Notes: generated from the letters alone by a model not told the origin. A stretch of DNA of 64,000 nucleotides from CAYOWQ01 sp964407695 (GCA_964407695.1 CAYOWQ010000003.1:1-64000); one strand, 5' to 3'; positions 1 through 8,659 are shown, numbered from the stretch's first letter. Numbers and translations are program-made.

Positions 1-210
1 GTTGCGCGAAACGAACGCCCCGTTGCGCGAAACGAACGCCCCGTTGCGCGAAACGGATGCTCCGTTGCCCTTAACGGATGTTCCGTTGCGCTCCACGGAT
101 GCTCCGTTGCGCTCTACGGATGCTCCGGGGTGCTTCGCGGTGGTGGGGGGGATCTTCGCGGTGGTCAGGGGGATCTTCGCGGGGGCGGGGCGGCTCTGCT
201 CGGGGGTTCG
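1..210. repeat. 21-bp tandem array (array 1), entering from the left edge
   Basis: Ten units of exactly 21 bases. The first six begin GTTGC and are nearly identical to each other (GTTGCGCGAAACG..., GTTGCGCTCCACGG...). Units 7-10 have drifted to GGGGATCTTCGCGG-type sequence but keep the register. The window opens inside the array, so its true length is unknown. Read on the plus strand it gives heptapeptides such as LRETNAP and LRSTDAP, but I see no convincing start or gene context. Two more arrays with the same period but different sequence lie at 28.4 and 31.6 kb. The 100 bases after the array show nothing recognisable. Confidence 0.9.
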
Positions 211-315
211 GGATTTCGCGGGTCGCCGCTGCGCTGGCCACGACGGCCGACGACGGGCCGATGCCGAAGACTTTTCTCTGCCATCCGGTGATCGGGCGGC
301 ATCAGCCGCCGACGA

Positions 316-492
316 TCAGTCCTTCGCTTCTCGACGCATGGCCCACGACACCAGGGCGACATGCATCAGGGCGGGACAGGATTTCATGGCGACCTGCCAG
401 CGCTTCTCCAGGTCACCTGCCGCGACCGTTGCCCGGCCGCGTTCCGCCATGATCTTCTCTCGAACTAATATGGAAGCGTCTCTGTGGGTCAT
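316..492 (-). CDS. Small hypothetical protein (58 aa)
   Basis: An ATG-to-TGA frame of 58 residues starting MTHRDASILVREKIMAE. The composition looks protein-like: charged helical N-terminus, one Trp, hydrophobic C-terminal half, and codons rich in G/C at third positions. No Shine-Dalgarno motif is visible before the ATG and no family is recognised. It is shorter than most gene-calling cut-offs. It could be a real small protein or chance. The 224 bases between it and the next gene contain nothing I can name. Confidence 0.3.
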   Translation of the reverse strand: MTHRDASILVREKIMAERGRATVAAGDLEKRWQVAMKSCPALMHVALVSWAMRREAKD

Positions 493-716
493 ACCGGTAG
501 TTTAGATTCGCCGGGTCCGTGGGACGAATGTTAAGGTTCATCAGTTGATTCAAGGTTCCAAGCCCCGGCGGATCGGTATGGACGTCCATCCGGGCGCGAA
601 GGAACGGTCTCTTTCATTTCCGCAGCATGTGTTTCTGTGGGTGAATCGGGATGTGTCGCGGATGGCCGGGATGGTGATTCCCACCGCAGGATGAAGCGCA
701 CCACTCGTTCAAAGGG

Positions 717-944
717 TCAATATCGGGAGGTGTACCTGGGCGCTATGCGGGCGCGGACGGGGACGGCCGGCGACTTCATGGCCCATGAGGTGATAAGAAG
801 GCCCGACCCCGCCACGGCCAGCGGACCCGTGAGGAGGATGCCGGAAGCGACCAGGCGCCAATCCAGGATGAGCAAACAGAAATACGCGAGCCCCGCGCAG
901 GAGACCATCACCAACCCCAACCGGGATGCGGCAAGCTTGAACAT
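717..944 (-). CDS. Small two-helix membrane protein
   Basis: 75 residues with two hydrophobic stretches (about residues 9-28 and 32-54, including CLLILDW and ILLTGPLAVAGSGLL) and a basic, Arg-rich C-terminus, which suggests a small inner-membrane protein with a cytoplasmic tail. I chose the ATG at 944 because GAAAGG lies a few bases upstream. An in-frame ATG 12 bases earlier would sit directly on an AGGAGG. The longer open frame upstream is not hydrophobic and probably untranslated. No family recognised. It is divergent from the ATP synthase operon. Confidence 0.45.
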   Translation of the reverse strand: MFKLAASRLGLVMVSCAGLAYFCLLILDWRLVASGILLTGPLAVAGSGLLITSWAMKSPAVPVRARIAPRYTSRY

Positions 945-1312
945 GGAACCTTTCATCCTCCTCAGCAGTCCGTGCACAGACCTCGGTCCTTGACAGTGAG
1001 GGGGGCGGCCGAGGTCGGCACCGTCGATCGCGTAATGGGGCGATGAACGGATTGAATTCATCATAGGCTGGGGAGGCAGACCCGCCGGAAATGAAGCCCG
1101 GGTTCGGTGACTCTTATTTTTCCTTCATACTCGGGCGCTTGGAACACATGGGGGCCGGAGGGGTGGATGCGGGTGGCGCAGCTCCGTCGGCAGCTCCGAA
1201 TCGCTGGAATTGATGCGCGGGGGTTTCAATCCGGGTTCGATCGCGGGGTGGGTCTGCCCGATCGTCCGATGGGCATGGTTCGGATCAACCGTCCGGATCG
1301 TGCATCCATCTA

Positions 1313-1341
1313 TTGCATGAGAGGGCTGAATCCCCTACACT
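1313..1341 (+). promoter_or_regulatory. Candidate promoter of the atp operon
   Basis: TTGCAT, a 17-base spacer, then TACACT, about 70 bases before the first gene of the ATP synthase operon. Spacing is ideal for a housekeeping sigma factor and both hexamers are partial matches. Apart from this, the 469 bases between 944 and 1414 hold no gene I can support. A T-run with ACAATG follows at about 1366. Confidence 0.35.
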
Positions 1342-1413
1342 TCGGCGTCGAAAGTTTGGGATTTTTTTCACAATGTTGAAAGTGAGGCTTCGCACCCCCT
1401 CAATGACAGCAAC

Positions 1414-1821
1414 ATGAGCCACACACCCCTCTCGCCGGACCCCTCAGGCAGTCGCTCGAATCCTGCAACCCCGGATGCTTCCCGGAAGGAGGCAGCGGAA
1501 ACGGACGCAGCCCGCGAGGAGCGCGTGGGGTGGAAGATGGCCGGCATCGGGATGCAGACCACCAGCGAGGTGGCTGCGGGACTCCTGATCGGCTGGCTGG
1601 TGGATTGGTGGCGCGGGGCAGGTCATACGGGGGTGATGGTGGGGGGGATTGCCGGGATTGCGGTGGCGATGTGGACGCTGATTTCAAGGGCGTTGAAGCT
1701 GAATAAGGAACTGGACCGGAACCGGACGCGTCGACTGCCGCCTCCTCTACCGGAATCGACCTGGAACGAACCCGACGATGACCGTGATGCCGACGATTCA
1801 GAGACCAAGCACCATGGCTGA
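1414..1821 (+). CDS. atpZ: ATP synthase-associated AtpZ/AtpI-family protein
   Basis: 135 residues. After a polar N-terminus of about 40 residues comes the AtpZ pattern GIGMQTTSEVAAGLLIGWLVDWW and then a Gly-rich second helix (GVMVGGIAGIAVAMWTLI), i.e. a two-helix hairpin. The tail is acidic and polar. In other bacteria such small proteins precede the F0 genes and have been linked to c-ring assembly or Mg/Ca transport. First gene of the atp operon; the next gene starts inside its last codons (8-base overlap), suggesting translational coupling. Family assignment comes from the motif and position. Confidence 0.8.
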   Translation: MSHTPLSPDPSGSRSNPATPDASRKEAAETDAAREERVGWKMAGIGMQTTSEVAAGLLIGWLVDWWRGAGHTGVMVGGIAGIAVAMWTLISRALKLNKELDRNRTRRLPPPLPESTWNEPDDDRDADDSETKHHG

Positions 1822-2320
1822 CCTCCAGACACCCGCAGGGGGTGCGGGGGGTGCGGGGGTATCGGTGTCGGCAGCGGCGTTCAGCCTGCCCACGATGAAG
1901 CTGGTGGCCGGGGTGGTGATGGCGAGTGCGGCGGTGGCGGGTGGATGGATGGGATTGGCGGCGATGGGGGTGTTTGAGGCGTGGGAACGAAGCGCTGGAG
2001 GGGCGGGAAGCGCGGGGGAAGCGGGGGTTGCCGGGACTGCCGTGGTGCTGGTGATGGTGCTGGCGGGAATTGCGATTCTGATGCCGTGGAAGCGCAGGGA
2101 ATCCGCCGACTGGATGCTGTGGTGGATGGGGGCGACGGTTTTTCGGGTGTTGGTGACGCCGATCGCGGCGTACCTGTTATACTCCGCCCCCTTCGCGGGC
2201 TGGGAAGCGAGGCCGTTCGCCCTGGCGGTCGGTCTGGCTTATCTGGCGACGCTGTTCACGGAAGCGGCCATTCTGGCCCGTTCGGTGAACGCGGAGCTGT
2301 ATGGACGAAGCGTTTCCTAA
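1814..2320 (+). CDS. AtpI-like membrane protein in the atp operon
   Basis: 168 residues with about four hydrophobic segments (near residues 27-45, 72-90, 100-122 and 128-150), preceded by a Gly/Ala-rich N-terminus. It takes the position AtpI holds in many atp operons, between AtpZ and subunit a. I do not see a diagnostic AtpI motif, so the name rests on topology and place. The ATG at 1814 overlaps the end of the upstream gene; 27 bases separate it from atpB. An earlier in-frame ATG at 1778 lies deep in the upstream gene and is less likely. Confidence 0.7.
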   Translation: MADLQTPAGGAGGAGVSVSAAAFSLPTMKLVAGVVMASAAVAGGWMGLAAMGVFEAWERSAGGAGSAGEAGVAGTAVVLVMVLAGIAILMPWKRRESADWMLWWMGATVFRVLVTPIAAYLLYSAPFAGWEARPFALAVGLAYLATLFTEAAILARSVNAELYGRSVS

Positions 2321-2347
2321 GGGATCTCGACGGACCTCAGAACTGAC

Positions 2348-3283
2348 ATGAATCCAGCCCTGTTCATCGCCGCTGAAGACCCCACATCGCACGTTCGCGA
2401 TCTGGTGCTGTTCAAGATGAGCGGCGTTGCCGTGACATTGCACACCGTGACGCTCCTGGTGGTGACGGCGATCTTCCTCTTCGCCATGACGCGGGCGGCC
2501 AACGCCATCGCCACGGGGCCGGCGAGCGCGGGCAATCGACGGTATCTGCCGCGGGGACGATTCGCGCAGCTGGTGGAGTCGATCACGATCTATCTGCGCG
2601 ACCAGATGCTGGTGCCGGTGATGGGCAAGGAGACCGCGCATCGGTACCTGCCGTACCTGATGACGCTCTTCTTCTTTATTCTGTTCATCAACGTGTTCGG
2701 GTTGGTGCCGTTCGCGGATATTCAACACTTGTTCGGAATGCACACGCCGATCTTCGGCGGCACCGCGACGGCGAGCATTACCGTGACGGCGGCGCTGGCG
2801 ATCGTGGCGTTCTTTGTGATCCAGGTGCACGCGATCAAGGAACTGGGAATCAAGGGATTCATCCTGCACCTCTTCGGCGGGCTGGTGCCGGGGCCGATCT
2901 ACCTGGCGCCGGTGATGCTGATTGTGTTCGTCGTGGAATTGGTCGGACTGGTGATCAAGCCCGCAGCGCTGGCGATTCGTCTGTTCGCCAACATGGTGGC
3001 GGGCCACACGCTGATGGCGGTCTTGATCGGCTTCGGGGCCATGGTGGCGGAAAAAGGCATGAGTTTGCCCGGCGTGGCCGCGGTATCGCTGGTGACCGGC
3101 GTCGCCGCGATCGCCATCACGTTCCTCGAATTGTTTGTCGCCTTCCTGCAGGCGTTTATCTTCATGTTCCTGACGGCGGTGTTCATCTCCCTGATGTCGC
3201 ATCACGATGAGCACGAGCATGAGCATGATGAAGCGCATGGCGGGCATGAGCATGAAGGGCATGTTTCACCCCATCCGGCGTGA
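2348..3283 (+). CDS. atpB: ATP synthase F0 subunit a
   Basis: 311 residues, polytopic. Conserved subunit a segments are present: the LPYLMTLFFFILFINVFGLVPF helix, and VELVGLVIKPAALAIRLFAN, where the Arg of the AIRLFAN helix is the proton-path arginine, followed by MVAGH. The C-terminus is odd: the last 27 residues contain 10 His mixed with Asp and Glu, a possible metal-binding tail after the final helix. Subunit a forms the half-channels against the c-ring. Lies between the AtpI-like gene and atpE, 105 bases before the latter. Confidence 0.95.
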   Translation: MNPALFIAAEDPTSHVRDLVLFKMSGVAVTLHTVTLLVVTAIFLFAMTRAANAIATGPASAGNRRYLPRGRFAQLVESITIYLRDQMLVPVMGKETAHRYLPYLMTLFFFILFINVFGLVPFADIQHLFGMHTPIFGGTATASITVTAALAIVAFFVIQVHAIKELGIKGFILHLFGGLVPGPIYLAPVMLIVFVVELVGLVIKPAALAIRLFANMVAGHTLMAVLIGFGAMVAEKGMSLPGVAAVSLVTGVAAIAITFLELFVAFLQAFIFMFLTAVFISLMSHHDEHEHEHDEAHGGHEHEGHVSPHPA

Positions 3284-3388
3284 TGGGTCATCGGACCGTG
3301 CGGTCGCATGTGGGATGCGGCCGCCGACACCACGTACGCTCTTGACGCGGCCCACGGCGTCTGATCCCAAGATGGAGATCTTCAGGAT

Positions 3389-3709
3389 ATGAACAGGACT
3401 CTTACCCTTCTTCTGGCCGCCGTTGCGGTGCTGGCGATTGCTGACACCGCGCTGGCTCAGGATGCACTCGAAGTTGCGAAGGCTTCCAACGGCGGACGCG
3501 GCATCGGCGCTGGCCTTGCGGCCGGTCTCGCCGTGCTGGGCGCTGGCCTTGGCATCGGGCTGATCGGCGCCCGTTCGAACGAAGCGGTTGCTCGCCAGCC
3601 GGAAATGGCCGGCCGCATCTTCATCAACATGATTCTTACCGCGGCACTGGTTGAAGGCGTTGCGCTCTTCGCGGTGGTCGTGGGCGGCTTCATTCTGCCC
3701 GGAGCTTGA
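3389..3709 (+). CDS. atpE: ATP synthase F0 subunit c (with N-terminal leader)
   Basis: 106 residues, longer than the usual 70-80 because of an N-terminal leader of about 23 residues (MNRTLTLLLAAVAVLAIADTALAQ) that looks like a cleavable signal peptide ending ALA-Q. The mature part is the two-helix hairpin: Gly-rich helix 1 (GIGAGLAAGLAVLGAGLGIG), polar loop with ARQPE, and helix 2 carrying the ion-binding Glu (ALVEGVALFAVVV). Helix 1 lacks the Gln of Na-binding rings and the Glu is followed by Gly, so proton coupling is the simpler reading. Confidence 0.95.
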   Translation: MNRTLTLLLAAVAVLAIADTALAQDALEVAKASNGGRGIGAGLAAGLAVLGAGLGIGLIGARSNEAVARQPEMAGRIFINMILTAALVEGVALFAVVVGGFILPGA

Positions 3710-3779
3710 TTGTGTTTATCGCGGTTGGCCAGCGCAAGGTGCGCTTCGGGCCTGAACGCGCTGGTTTGGAATCCATGCC

Positions 3780-4349
3780 ATGATGACCTTGTTACTTGCG
3801 CTTGAAGAGCACGCGGCCGGTGCGGCCCACGCCGGGCATGCTGAACACATGCCTCCGCTGGCTCCTCTGAATTGGCTGCCGGGTGCTACGGCGCTGGTCG
3901 TGTTCGGCATTGCGTTTTTCGTTCTAGCCACGATGGTCTGGCCCAAGATCACCAAGGCGCTGGATGAACGAGACAGCAAGATCCTGAACGAGATTCAGTC
4001 GGCCGAAGCTGCCCGCAAGCAGGCGGAAGCAGCGCAGGCGGAGTTCGAGCGCAAGCTTGCGGAAGGGCGTCAGGAGGCGGCGGCGATGATCGCCAAGGCC
4101 AAGAGCGACGCCCAGGCGGTAGCGGACGAGTTGCGCCAGCGCAACGAAGCCGACCTGAACGAGATGCGTCAGCGGGCGCAGCGCGACATCACGGCGGCCA
4201 AGCAGGCGGCGGTGGCGGAGCTTCATGCCCACGCGGCGAATCTGGCTCTCACCATTGCCGGCAAAATCCTCAAGCGCGAGATCACCGTGCCCGACCAGCA
4301 GCGGCTGATGGAAGACTCAATTCGCGAACTTCAGTCATCTCGCAACTGA
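3780..4349 (+). CDS. atpF: ATP synthase F0 subunit b
   Basis: 189 residues: a His-rich N-terminal stretch (EEHAAGAAHAGHAEHMPP), one transmembrane helix (about residues 40-58), then a long Ala/Glu/Arg/Lys-rich helix that would form the peripheral stalk coiled coil, with the typical LDERDSKI start. The MM start at 3780 fits the spacing after atpE. In the operon it lies 35 bases before atpH. Like subunits a and c, it has an extended N-terminal part, possibly a leader. Confidence 0.93.
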   Translation: MMTLLLALEEHAAGAAHAGHAEHMPPLAPLNWLPGATALVVFGIAFFVLATMVWPKITKALDERDSKILNEIQSAEAARKQAEAAQAEFERKLAEGRQEAAAMIAKAKSDAQAVADELRQRNEADLNEMRQRAQRDITAAKQAAVAELHAHAANLALTIAGKILKREITVPDQQRLMEDSIRELQSSRN

Positions 4350-4383
4350 CGCAGCCCTTTGACCGATCGGTACGATTCTCACC

Positions 4384-4977
4384 ATGTCGACCCACGCTGA
4401 CGCACTTTCTCGAATCTATGCCAAGAGCCTCTTTGAGATGGCGATGGCCGCGGGCGGTGAGGCTGCGGTGCAGTCGACGCTCGATGAGATGAAGGACCTT
4501 GTGTCGGCGCATGACGATCTGTGGTTCAAGCGGCTGTTCACGACGGCGATGATCGCCAAGGGCAAGCGCCGCGAGGTGCTGGAGAAGGCGTTTCGGGGCA
4601 GGATCAGCGACCTGATGCTGCGGTTTTTGCTCGTGCTGAACGCCAACGACCGGCTCGGGCACTTTCGCGGGATCGCGGACGGCTTCAACGAAATGCTTGA
4701 AGAGCACCGCGGCCGCACACCGGTGGAGGTCATCACGGCGGGCGCCCTTGGGCACGAGCAGGTCGAGATGATCAAGAGCCGCATCCAGGCGGTGCTTGGG
4801 CGCGAGCCGATCCTGCATCAATCGGTGGATCCGCGCATGATCGGTGGATTGAAGATCAAACTTGGTGACCGGCTGATCGACGGCTCGGTGGCCGGAAGGA
4901 TGAGGCGCATGCGCCATGCATTGCTGACCCAGGGTGATGCAGACATACGACAGCGAGCGGAGACGATCGCTACTTAA
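4384..4977 (+). CDS. atpH: ATP synthase F1 subunit delta
   Basis: 197 residues. The N-terminal helical domain begins ADALSRIYAKSLFEMA, the usual delta start (YAxALFE), and the C-terminal region has the conserved pattern VDPRMIGGLKIKLGDRLIDGSVAGRMRRMR. Delta joins the alpha3beta3 head to subunit b. It is followed by atpA after 83 bases. Confidence 0.95.
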   Translation: MSTHADALSRIYAKSLFEMAMAAGGEAAVQSTLDEMKDLVSAHDDLWFKRLFTTAMIAKGKRREVLEKAFRGRISDLMLRFLLVLNANDRLGHFRGIADGFNEMLEEHRGRTPVEVITAGALGHEQVEMIKSRIQAVLGREPILHQSVDPRMIGGLKIKLGDRLIDGSVAGRMRRMRHALLTQGDADIRQRAETIAT

Positions 4978-5060
4978 CGACGAGCTTCGTGTGTGGTGAT
5001 TCGCAAGCCGAATCACCTGCCACGAGTCACGATTCTCGAATCACGATTGACGAGTTTTTC

Positions 5061-6638
5061 ATGAAGATCAAAATCGACGAAATCTCCAGTGTCATCAAGC
5101 AGGAAATCGAGCGCTTCGCCGGCGACTTTGACGTGGCTGAGACCGGCCGCGTGATCGAGGTCGGCGACGGTATTGCTCGCGTCTACGGCCTCGGCAAGGC
5201 GATGGCAGGTGAGCTGCTGGAGTTCGACACGCCGAGCGGTGTGATCATGGGCCAGGTGATGAACCTTGAGCTCGACACCGTGGGCGCGGTCATTTACGGC
5301 GACTACCTGAAGGTGCAGGAAGGCAATACGGTTCGCTCGACGGGTCGCCTGCTGGAGGTGCCTGCCGGCGATGAACTGCTGGGTCGCGTCGTGGACCCGC
5401 TGGGCAAACCGCTCGACGGCGGTCCGGCGATTTCCGGGAAAATCACGCGCAAGCTCGACATCGTGGCGCCGGGCATCGCCTTCCGCCAGCCGGTGAAGGA
5501 GCCGCTGCAGTTCGGAATCAAGGCGGTTGACAGCATGATTCCCGTGGGTCGCGGGCAGCGCGAGTTGATCATCGGCGACCGCAAGACCGGCAAGACGGCG
5601 GTGGCGCTCGACTGCATCATCAATCAGAAGCAGTATTGGGGCACTCCGGATGCGGTGGTGTGCATCTATGTCGCGGTGGGTCAGAAGGACTCGACCGTGG
5701 CGGCCACGGTTGAAACGCTCAAGAAGTATGGCGCGATGGACTACACCATCGTGGTGTCTGCGGGCTCTTCAACCTCGGCTCCGCTGCAGTACATCGCTCC
5801 ATACGCCGGCTGCGCGATGGGCGAGTATTTCATGTGGCAGGGCAAGGAGGGCAAGACGCCCAAGCACGTGCTGTGCGTCTATGACGATCTTTCCAAGCAA
5901 GCGACGGCGTATCGCCAGCTTTCGCTGCTGCTGAGACGGCCTCCCGGCCGTGAGGCGTATCCCGGCGACGTGTTCTACCTGCACAGCCGCCTGCTGGAGC
6001 GTGCCACAAAGCTGTCAAACGAGAACGGCGGCGGGTCGTTGACGGCGCTGCCGATCATTGAAACGCAGGAAGGCGATGTGTCGGCCTACATTCCGACGAA
6101 CGTGATTTCGATTACAGACGGACAGATCTATCTTCAGCCCGAGTTGTTTGCGGCCGGCGTGCGGCCCGCCATCAACGTCGGCATTTCGGTGAGCCGCGTA
6201 GGCGGAAACGCCCAGATCAAGGCGATGAAGGAAGTGGCGGGTTCGCTGCGACTCGACCTGGCGGCGTATCGCGAGTTGGAGGCGTTTGCCCAGCTTGGTA
6301 CGGAACTCGACCCGGCCTCACAGAAGCAGTTGGATCGCGGCGGTCGAATGGTGGAGTTGCTCAAGCAGGGCCAGTACACGCCGTTCGACACCATCGATCA
6401 GTGCATCTCGATCTTCGCCGGATCAAAGGGCTTCCTCGACGACGTTCCGATTGCGGAGGTGCACGGATTTGAAAGCGGACTCCTAGAGTACATGAAGGGC
6501 CCGAAGCGCGACCTTCGCGCGAAGCTGGTCGACAAGAAATCGTTCAAGGGCATGGAAGATGAGTTCATGACCGTGATCCGCGAGTTCAAGACGAGTGTGT
6601 GGACAGGCAAGAAGCCGCACGCAACCGCAGCTCGCTGA
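5061..6638 (+). CDS. atpA: ATP synthase F1 subunit alpha
   Basis: 525 residues. Contains the P-loop GDRKTGKTAVALD, the regulatory-site features of alpha subunits, and the family signature around PAINVGISVSRVGGNAQ. The start at 5061 (MKIKIDEISSVIKQEIERF) matches the normal alpha N-terminus; the frame stays open 72 bases upstream but that part is not alpha-like. It is the last gene of this operon: a strong terminator follows, and no gamma, beta or epsilon gene is present downstream. Confidence 0.97.
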   Translation: MKIKIDEISSVIKQEIERFAGDFDVAETGRVIEVGDGIARVYGLGKAMAGELLEFDTPSGVIMGQVMNLELDTVGAVIYGDYLKVQEGNTVRSTGRLLEVPAGDELLGRVVDPLGKPLDGGPAISGKITRKLDIVAPGIAFRQPVKEPLQFGIKAVDSMIPVGRGQRELIIGDRKTGKTAVALDCIINQKQYWGTPDAVVCIYVAVGQKDSTVAATVETLKKYGAMDYTIVVSAGSSTSAPLQYIAPYAGCAMGEYFMWQGKEGKTPKHVLCVYDDLSKQATAYRQLSLLLRRPPGREAYPGDVFYLHSRLLERATKLSNENGGGSLTALPIIETQEGDVSAYIPTNVISITDGQIYLQPELFAAGVRPAINVGISVSRVGGNAQIKAMKEVAGSLRLDLAAYRELEAFAQLGTELDPASQKQLDRGGRMVELLKQGQYTPFDTIDQCISIFAGSKGFLDDVPIAEVHGFESGLLEYMKGPKRDLRAKLVDKKSFKGMEDEFMTVIREFKTSVWTGKKPHATAAR

Positions 6639-6662
6639 ACCGGAGTGATCAATGTTGGAATG

Positions 6663-6692
6663 GCCTCGCGTCGGGTGGCGCGAGGCTTTTTT
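6663..6692 (+). terminator. Rho-independent terminator after atpA
   Basis: Perfect 8-bp stem GCCTCGCG/CGCGAGGC with an 8-base loop, followed directly by six T. It lies 24 bases after the atpA stop and closes the partial atp operon. Confidence 0.9.
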
Positions 6693-6826
6693 CATTTTTG
6701 GAATAATGACGTTTTCACATCGCTTTCAGTGCGATTTCACTCCAGCACACGATCCTTTGCATGTATCACCTGTGGCGAATGTCTCAATGCCACGCAACGC
6801 GCCCGTGGGCGTAAAGGAGTCCATGC

Positions 6827-8035
6827 ATGCTTGGATTGAATACATCAAGTCGACTGTCGCTTGTCGCGGCCTTGTCGACAGCTCTCGTTCCCGCCGGCTT
6901 CGCGCTCGCCAATGACAACCCTTCCGGATCGTACGACCAGAGCGATGCAAGCCGGATCGTTTCGACGCTGAAGTCGAGCAACTGCTCACTCGCCGACGCC
7001 ATCAAGATGGCGGAGGACAAGGCGAACGGGACGGCCGTCAGTGCCCGCGCCATGACGAAGGGCATGGATGGTTCTTCATTGCCGGCCGTCGATGTGACCG
7101 TCCTGGATCGATCGGGAAACCTGAAGTGCGTGATGGTCGACATCGCGAACAAGAAGGTGCTCGGAGTACACGATTACGCCGAAGCCATGCGATCGACCGG
7201 GAATGACTGGAGCGACAAGAGCCGTGCCTATGGCAAGGATCCGTCCTCCTTGGGATCAGCCTGGAGGCAGAAGCCGCTTCGCGCCGACGAGATCATCGGC
7301 AAGAATTTCACGGACGCGCAAGGCGAAACCATCGGTGAGATCGAGGATCTCGCGATCGATCCGCAGATCGGCCGCGTGGTGTATGTCGTCGTGTCCACCG
7401 GCGGCACTCTCGGCATGGGCGAGAAGTATCACGCTGTGCCCTGGACAGCATTGCACGAGCACGGCAAGACGTTCTCGATCAACCTGACCAAGGAGAATTT
7501 TGAGAACTCACCGACGTTCGAGAAGAGCAATTGGCCGAACTGGAATGACGTGAGCTGGAACCAGGGCATCTACTCGCACTACAACGCCCAGGTCTATTGG
7601 GAGCGTCCCTCGCGGCTGCGCGGCAGCGAATACGGATCGGTGCGGTCGAATTTTCGGCCCCAGATCTATCGCGCGAGCGAAGTGATCGGCATGGACGTCA
7701 ACAACCTGTCGAATGAGGATCTTGGCGAAATCAACGGTCTCATCATTGATCCGGATTCAGGTGATGTGCGGTATGCAGTCGTCGGTGTTGGTGGATTCAT
7801 CGGCATCGGCGAAAAGGATGTGGCCGTTCCCTGGACCGCCTTCGGCTACAACGCCGACAAGAAGGCGCTGACTCTGGACGCCGACAAGGATCGGCTCAAG
7901 GGTTCGCCCGAGGTCAAGCGCAACAGCTGGCCGGATTGGAACGATCAGACCTGGGAGGAGCGCATGTACAAGCAGTATCCCCCGTACCACCATGATCACG
8001 CCGAAGACCTGAACCGCAGACGGACAGGCTCCTGA
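6827..8035 (+). CDS. Secreted protein with two PRC-barrel domains
   Basis: 402 residues. N-terminal signal peptide (about 1-28, ending ALA-N), a PepSY-like region (about 40-115, SLADAIKMAEDKANG), then two PRC-barrel domains at about 150-225 (ADEIIGKNFTDAQGETIGEI...VVYVVVSTGG) and 275-355 (ASEVIGMDVNNLSNEDLGEI...VRYAVVGVGG). Each is followed by a near-repeat (NWPNWNDVSW, SWPDWNDQTW), so the second half is a diverged duplication. PRC-barrels usually mediate small-molecule or protein contacts; exporting two in one protein is seen in several environmental bacteria. It stands alone, between two terminators. Confidence 0.8.
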   Translation: MLGLNTSSRLSLVAALSTALVPAGFALANDNPSGSYDQSDASRIVSTLKSSNCSLADAIKMAEDKANGTAVSARAMTKGMDGSSLPAVDVTVLDRSGNLKCVMVDIANKKVLGVHDYAEAMRSTGNDWSDKSRAYGKDPSSLGSAWRQKPLRADEIIGKNFTDAQGETIGEIEDLAIDPQIGRVVYVVVSTGGTLGMGEKYHAVPWTALHEHGKTFSINLTKENFENSPTFEKSNWPNWNDVSWNQGIYSHYNAQVYWERPSRLRGSEYGSVRSNFRPQIYRASEVIGMDVNNLSNEDLGEINGLIIDPDSGDVRYAVVGVGGFIGIGEKDVAVPWTAFGYNADKKALTLDADKDRLKGSPEVKRNSWPDWNDQTWEERMYKQYPPYHHDHAEDLNRRRTGS

Positions 8036-8114
8036 TCGACAGCATTCCACCCCCGTGTGCGACTGAGAATCGCGAGGCGAGCCCCCCGCACGCTTTCGAT
8101 TCCCGGCCCGCATG

Positions 8115-8157
8115 AACCGCCGGGAGCCCCTCGCAGGGTTCCCGGCGGTTGCTCTTT
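8115..8157 (+). terminator. Rho-independent terminator after the PRC-barrel gene
   Basis: An 11-bp perfect stem AACCGCCGGGA/TCCCGGCGGTT, extended by four more inner pairs (GCCC/GGGT) around a six-base loop, then GCTCTTTT. Confidence 0.88.
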
Positions 8158-8200
8158 TGGACATGCTGAATCGACGGCTGCTGATACGCTTCCGTTGAAT

Positions 8201-8659
8201 ATGTCTCCGCTCGCCGTGATGGCACTGGTACTTGGTTTCGTGGCGCTTGATGTCGTGGTGGTTGGCGCGGTGATCTCCGCCGTTGCCCGCCAGGTGGCGG
8301 ACGCGCTTGAGCCATACCCGCTCATGCCGGCATCGGAACCCTCGGTGAAGCGCACGTTTCAGGGGTTGTCGTTTGGATTGATGAATCTGGGCGGATCGTT
8401 TGAGTTAGAGGTGGATGAAGTGTTCCTGCACGTTCGGCCCCTCAAACTCGGCCGCATACTCCGAATTCCAGCAGCCAGCATTCCATGGCCGGCACTGAGT
8501 TGCATCCGCCTCGGCCGATTTGGCGCCAAGGCGCGATTGGGTCGAACGACGGTCGGCCTGCCGGCGTGGACCATTCGCGAGGCGCGGCAGCGCGGATGGC
8601 TCGCGGCGGCCGAGCCGACACCGCCGGTAAAGACTCATGGGGAGGAGACGTGGTCATAG
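8201..8659 (+). CDS. Hypothetical protein with one N-terminal membrane helix
   Basis: 152 residues starting MSPLAVMALVLGFVALDVVV, one hydrophobic helix at about 4-30, followed by a soluble region that looks like a small beta-rich domain (FELEVDEVFLHVRPLKLGRILRIP). I chose the ATG at 8201 because the open frame upstream runs through the terminator stem of the preceding gene. No family recognised; the beta region might be a PH-like fold. It is convergent with the zinc-ribbon gene downstream. Confidence 0.6.
   Translation: MSPLAVMALVLGFVALDVVVVGAVISAVARQVADALEPYPLMPASEPSVKRTFQGLSFGLMNLGGSFELEVDEVFLHVRPLKLGRILRIPAASIPWPALSCIRLGRFGAKARLGRTTVGLPAWTIREARQRGWLAAAEPTPPVKTHGEETWS

Noticed and set aside
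1..210. CRISPR array
   Set aside because: Units are contiguous 21-bp tandem copies without spacers, and no cas gene is present.
1..505. Open frame with heptapeptide repeats (LRETNAP type) on the plus strand
   Set aside because: It starts at a TTG at the very edge, has no ribosome site in view, and its second half is Arg-rich shadow sequence. The repeat explains the open frame.
530..700. Possible transposase remnant (peptide with IGMDVHPGAKE)
   Set aside because: The stretch is short and has no further similarity to a transposase or any inverted repeats.
1107..1379. 90-codon plus-strand frame before the atp operon
   Set aside because: GTG start, unstructured composition, and it runs through the likely atp promoter.
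2177..3262. 361-codon minus-strand frame opposite atpB
   Set aside because: Its His/Arg/Gln-rich translation is the typical shadow of a high-GC gene; atpB on the other strand is certain.
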